This document shows, one piece after another, positions 61,356 through 64,000 of a stretch of DNA of 64,000 nt; the stretch's first letter is position 1, and each line of letters opens with the position of its first letter. The notes under the pieces were generated by a model, which ran no database searches, had not been told where the DNA came from, and saw only the letters and a program-made list of their open reading frames with translations. Source of the DNA: an uncultured Altererythrobacter sp. (GTDB lineage Bacteria > Pseudomonadota > Alphaproteobacteria > Sphingomonadales > Sphingomonadaceae); contig CAMPIX010000006.1 of assembly GCA_946886565.1 (NCBI GenBank), forward strand, positions 62,001 through 126,000, in the 5' to 3' direction. A program made the translations under genes and the position numbers.

Positions 61356-62861
61356 TCATGAACCGCAATCCACTCCGTCACGGCCCGACCGTTGCCCGCC
61401 GGGGGCCCGGCCTTGTGCGTGGCGCGCCTCGGGCGCAAGCGGCACGAGCTTGCCCGGGTTGAGCAAGCCCTGCGGATCGAGCGCCTGCTTGATGCTGCGC
61501 ATCATCGCCAGCGCGACCGGATCGCCGAGCCGGCCGAGTTCGTCGCGCTTCATCTGGCCGATTCCGTGCTCGGCGCTGATCGAGCCTCCCCATCGGGTGA
61601 CGAGATCGTGGACGAAGGCGCTGATCGCCTTGCCTTCGTCTTCCTCCCATTCGCCGGGGACGACGCCCGGCCGCGCAATAACGTGGAAATGAACGTTGCC
61701 GTCGCCCAGGTGTCCGAAAGCGACGGCGGTCGTGCCTGGGAACCTGGCTTCGACTTCGGGCACTGCCCGATCGACGAATTCCGCCATTCGTGCGACGGGG
61801 ACCGAGATGTCGTGCTGCATCGCCGGCCCGATCGCGCGCTCCGCGGGCGAGATCGAATCGCGCAGCAGCCAGAACTGCTCGGCCTGCGTCTCGCTCGTGG
61901 CGATGGTGGCATCCTCGATCAGGCCGGCCTCGAATGCGCTCGCCAGCAGCCCTTCGGCAAGAGCGGGGAGGCCGTCGGCCTGGCTTTCGTCGGCGACGAG
62001 CTCAATCAGCGCGTACCAGGCGTGTTCGCCCGCCAGCGGGCTGCGCGCATCGGGCAGGTGATCGAGCACCGCGGAAAGGCAATGCGCCGGGATGACCTCG
62101 AAGCCCTCGAGATGATCGCTGACCCGCGCCTCCGCATGCAGCAGCAAACGGCGCGCGGCGCCTATCGAACCGAGCCCGGCCCACAGCACCGCCCGCCCGC
62201 CGATCTCTGGCAAGAGGCGCAGCGTCGCGGCGGTGACCACGCCGAGCGTACCTTCGGAACCGATCAGCAACTGCTTGAGATCGAATCCGCGGTTGTCCTT
62301 TTTGAGTGGGGTCAATGCGTCGAACACGCTGCCGTCGGCGAGCACAGCCTCGACCCCGAGCACCTGCGCGCGCATCGTGCCGTGGCGCAGCACTTGCGTG
62401 CCGCCGGCGTTGGTCGAGATCAGCCCGCCGATCGTCGCCGACCCCTTGCCTCCGAGCGTGAGCGGGAAGCGCAGACGCTGCTCGTGCGCCGCTTCGTGGA
62501 GCGTGTGGAGGATCACCCCCGCCTCGCACACCGTCTGGCGCGCGCCGACATCGAGGGCGCGGATCGCGTTCATCCGGCGCAGCGAAAGGAGCACGGCGGT
62601 TCCGTTCTCGTCGGGGGTCGCCCCGCCCGACATGCCGCTGTTGCCGCCCTGCGGCACGATCGGCACGCCATGGTGCGCGCAGAGCTTCACCAGCGCCGAA
62701 ACTTCCTCGGTCGTTGCCGGCGAGGCCATTGCGAGCGCGGCCCCCGAATAGCGCCCGCGCCAGTCGGTCAGCCATGGCGCGATCAGTTCGGGATCGCGGG
62801 TGAAGCCACGCTCGCCGAGCAGCTCGGCAGCGGCGGCGAGGAATACATCGGGATCGCGCAT
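61356..62861 (-). CDS. FAD-linked D-2-hydroxyacid dehydrogenase (GlcD/D2HGDH-like)
   Basis: The 501-residue flavoprotein has a PCMH-type FAD domain (VPQGGNSGMSGGATPDE, LGGKGSATIGGLISTNAGG) and a C-terminal FAD-oxidase domain with VAFGHLGDGNVHFHV, SAEHGIGQMKRDEL and LDPQGLLNPGKLVPL. This is the layout of GlcD, D-lactate and D-2-hydroxyglutarate dehydrogenases; the latter fits best by the GHLGDGN motif and the absence of GlcE/GlcF genes. Electrons go to quinone or another carrier. The start at 62861 (MRDPDVFLAAAAELLG) gives family length. Confidence 0.88.
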   Translation of the reverse strand: MRDPDVFLAAAAELLGERGFTRDPELIAPWLTDWRGRYSGAALAMASPATTEEVSALVKLCAHHGVPIVPQGGNSGMSGGATPDENGTAVLLSLRRMNAIRALDVGARQTVCEAGVILHTLHEAAHEQRLRFPLTLGGKGSATIGGLISTNAGGTQVLRHGTMRAQVLGVEAVLADGSVFDALTPLKKDNRGFDLKQLLIGSEGTLGVVTAATLRLLPEIGGRAVLWAGLGSIGAARRLLLHAEARVSDHLEGFEVIPAHCLSAVLDHLPDARSPLAGEHAWYALIELVADESQADGLPALAEGLLASAFEAGLIEDATIATSETQAEQFWLLRDSISPAERAIGPAMQHDISVPVARMAEFVDRAVPEVEARFPGTTAVAFGHLGDGNVHFHVIARPGVVPGEWEEDEGKAISAFVHDLVTRWGGSISAEHGIGQMKRDELGRLGDPVALAMMRSIKQALDPQGLLNPGKLVPLAPEARHAQGRAPGGQRSGRDGVDCGS

Positions 62862-63014
62862 CGCCCGCCTATGGCATAGTGCAAGGCGGCTTCGCCAGCC
62901 CGGCCACGCGCCGCGGAGGCGGATTAAGCCTCCGTTCAAGCGTTTGCGCTATCCCGCACCACCGCATAAGGCTGTCTCGAGCGAGATGGCCGTACGGAGA
63001 ATTGACCAGCCCCG

Positions 63015-63563
63015 ATGACCAGTCCCGCGGCCATCCTTGCCCCATTGTTGCTGCTGTTCGGCCCCCCTGCGCCGATCGGGTCCGGCGGCGGCGAGATGTT
63101 GCCCGTGGAAGAGCAGACGGCCGACGGGGTGGGCGTTCGGCCCGGCTGGATCATGCTCGAAGCGGTCTATGCCGAGCCGGTGCAGCGCCAGGTGCGGATC
63201 GAGCAACGAGTGATTATCCGTATCTCTCCGCGCAGCGCGACCGCACGCCAGAACATGTCCTCGCTCGCGGCGCTGCCTCCCCGCGACCGGATCGTCGAGC
63301 GCGAGATCGAGTGCCTGCCCGTGGCGGCGATCGGGGCGGTGCAGCCGTCGCGCGACAATCGGCTGACACTCTTCATGCGCGACCGGCGGCTGTTCAGCGT
63401 GGAGCTCGAACGCTCCTGCTCGGCGCGCGATTTCTACTCCGGGTTCTACGTGGAACAAAAGTCCGACGGAATGATGTGCGCCGATCGCGACCGGCTCCAG
63501 TCACGCACGGGTTCGCGGTGCGAGATCGAAGGACTGAAGCAGATGGTCGTCGAGCGCGACTGA
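63015..63563 (+). CDS. Small secreted protein of unknown function
   Basis: The 182-residue protein has an N-terminal hydrophobic signal (AAILAPLLLLFG), then VEEQTADGVGVRPGW and a domain of about 120 residues with four Cys (EIECLPVAA, RSCSAR, MMCADRD, SRCEIEG). The paired Cys suggest disulfides in the periplasm. I do not recognise the family. It stands between the GlcD-type gene and the helicase on the plus strand. Confidence 0.7.
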   Translation: MTSPAAILAPLLLLFGPPAPIGSGGGEMLPVEEQTADGVGVRPGWIMLEAVYAEPVQRQVRIEQRVIIRISPRSATARQNMSSLAALPPRDRIVEREIECLPVAAIGAVQPSRDNRLTLFMRDRRLFSVELERSCSARDFYSGFYVEQKSDGMMCADRDRLQSRTGSRCEIEGLKQMVVERD

Positions 63564-63696
63564 GCCTCCCCGGGCGAGTGCTTTAGGAGCAATTCTTGAC
63601 TTTTCCACGCGTCCCGCGCAAAGGGCGCGGCGATTGTGCAGGTGCGAACTCCTGCACGGCGGGCACCCAGCCACAACCCGGACCCATCGGACACAG

Positions 63697-64000
63697 ATGA
63701 CTTTCGCCGACCTCGGCCTATCCCCCGAATTGCTCCAAGCCGTCGAAGCCGCCGGCTACAGCGAGCCGACTCCGATCCAGGCGCAGGCGATTCCGCCGGT
63801 GCTGATGATGAAGGACATCATCGGCATCGCGCAGACCGGCACCGGCAAGACGGCGAGCTTCGTGCTGCCGATGATCGACATCCTCGCCAGCGGCCGCCGC
63901 CGCGCGCGCATGCCGCGCAGCCTGATTCTCGAGCCGACCCGCGAGCTCGCCGCGCAGGTGGCGGAGAACTTCGAGAAGTACGGCACCAACCACGATCTCA
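63697..64000 (+). CDS. DEAD-box RNA helicase (partial, C-terminus outside window)
   Basis: The first 101 residues cover the Q motif (FADLGLSPELLQAVEAAGYS with PTPIQAQAIP), Walker A (AQTGTGKT) and motif Ia (PTRELAAQV). These show a RhlE/DeaD-like RNA helicase working in rRNA maturation or mRNA decay. The DEAD and C-terminal motifs lie beyond the window edge. A 134-bp leader with a 7-bp-stem hairpin at 63635-63656 precedes the start, possibly part of cold-shock control. Confidence 0.9.
   Translation, partial: MTFADLGLSPELLQAVEAAGYSEPTPIQAQAIPPVLMMKDIIGIAQTGTGKTASFVLPMIDILASGRRRARMPRSLILEPTRELAAQVAENFEKYGTNHDL

Noticed and set aside
1..64000. CRISPR array, insertion sequence, prophage or integrated element
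   Set aside because: No spaced direct repeats, transposase or phage genes were seen. XerD is the chromosomal recombinase, and the intergenic palindromes have no coding capacity.

Overview
This 64 kb window is chromosomal DNA of a GC-rich alphaproteobacterium. Several traits point to Sphingomonadales, most likely an Erythrobacter-type relative: the CckA, DivL and CpdR regulators, a GTTC-N7-GTTC LexA operator at recA, EcfG-like promoters, an alphaproteobacterial-type AddAB pair, and the gene order ahcY-divL-tsaE-amgK-murU-addB-addA-trxA. It reads as core genome. I see no insertion sequence, prophage, integrase other than XerD, or CRISPR array. Both edges cut genes: a cyclase-family enzyme on the left and a DEAD-box RNA helicase on the right.

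Layout. 1-6.3 kb: a truncated cyclase/metal-dependent hydrolase, aroK-aroB (shikimate pathway), then on the other strand a small membrane protein, a large secreted protein, xerD and accA. 6.6-13.5 kb: an M48 protease lipoprotein with a LysM tail, two orphan Flp pilins, MutT, tRNA-Arg(ACG), a PilZ protein, a small zincin, and a hemerythrin / phospholipase D / folE / DUF2383 series with stress-type promoters. 13.6-27.6 kb: a peroxiredoxin, then ahcY, divL, tsaE, amgK, murU, addB, addA and trxA. 27.6-35.7 kb: a molybdoenzyme / cytochrome b / SDR operon, a duplicated glycine-zipper protein, two small lipoproteins, a broken methyltransferase gene, rlmN, an outer membrane barrel and greB. 35.7-47.3 kb: a lytic transglycosylase, dapA, a desuccinylase-like hydrolase, smpB, a DUF2062 protein, cckA and two DUF4139 paralogues. 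47.3-64 kb: recA, a methyltransferase, alaS, a tiny hydrophilic protein, a CPA2 antiporter, a flavin monooxygenase, a GNAT-nitrilase fusion, icd, tRNA-Val(GAC), cpdR, an N-formylglutamate amidohydrolase, a SapC-family protein, a GlcD-type flavoprotein, a small secreted protein and the helicase.

How the genes work together. Three parts of the alphaproteobacterial cell-cycle phosphorelay lie in one window: DivL with Tyr replacing the kinase His, the hybrid kinase CckA, and the single-domain receiver CpdR. DNA repair is represented by AddAB, RecA (with a LexA box) and MutT. Cell-wall turnover is represented by Slt, AmgK, MurU and DapA. Methyl-cycle control is suggested by a 20-bp palindrome ahead of ahcY. 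General stress control is suggested by EcfG-like promoters before the hemerythrin, the DUF2383 protein and a 56-residue hydrophilic protein.

The unusual non-coding content is a set of long, unrelated, often nested inverted repeats between genes (about 4.2, 6.4, 15.7, 18.2 and 19.8 kb), with short hairpin elements near 0.5, 38.8 and 57.2 kb. The clearest damaged gene is the methyltransferase at 31.8-32.5 kb. Its frame is broken exactly where the conserved Pro-Gly-Gly segment should be.
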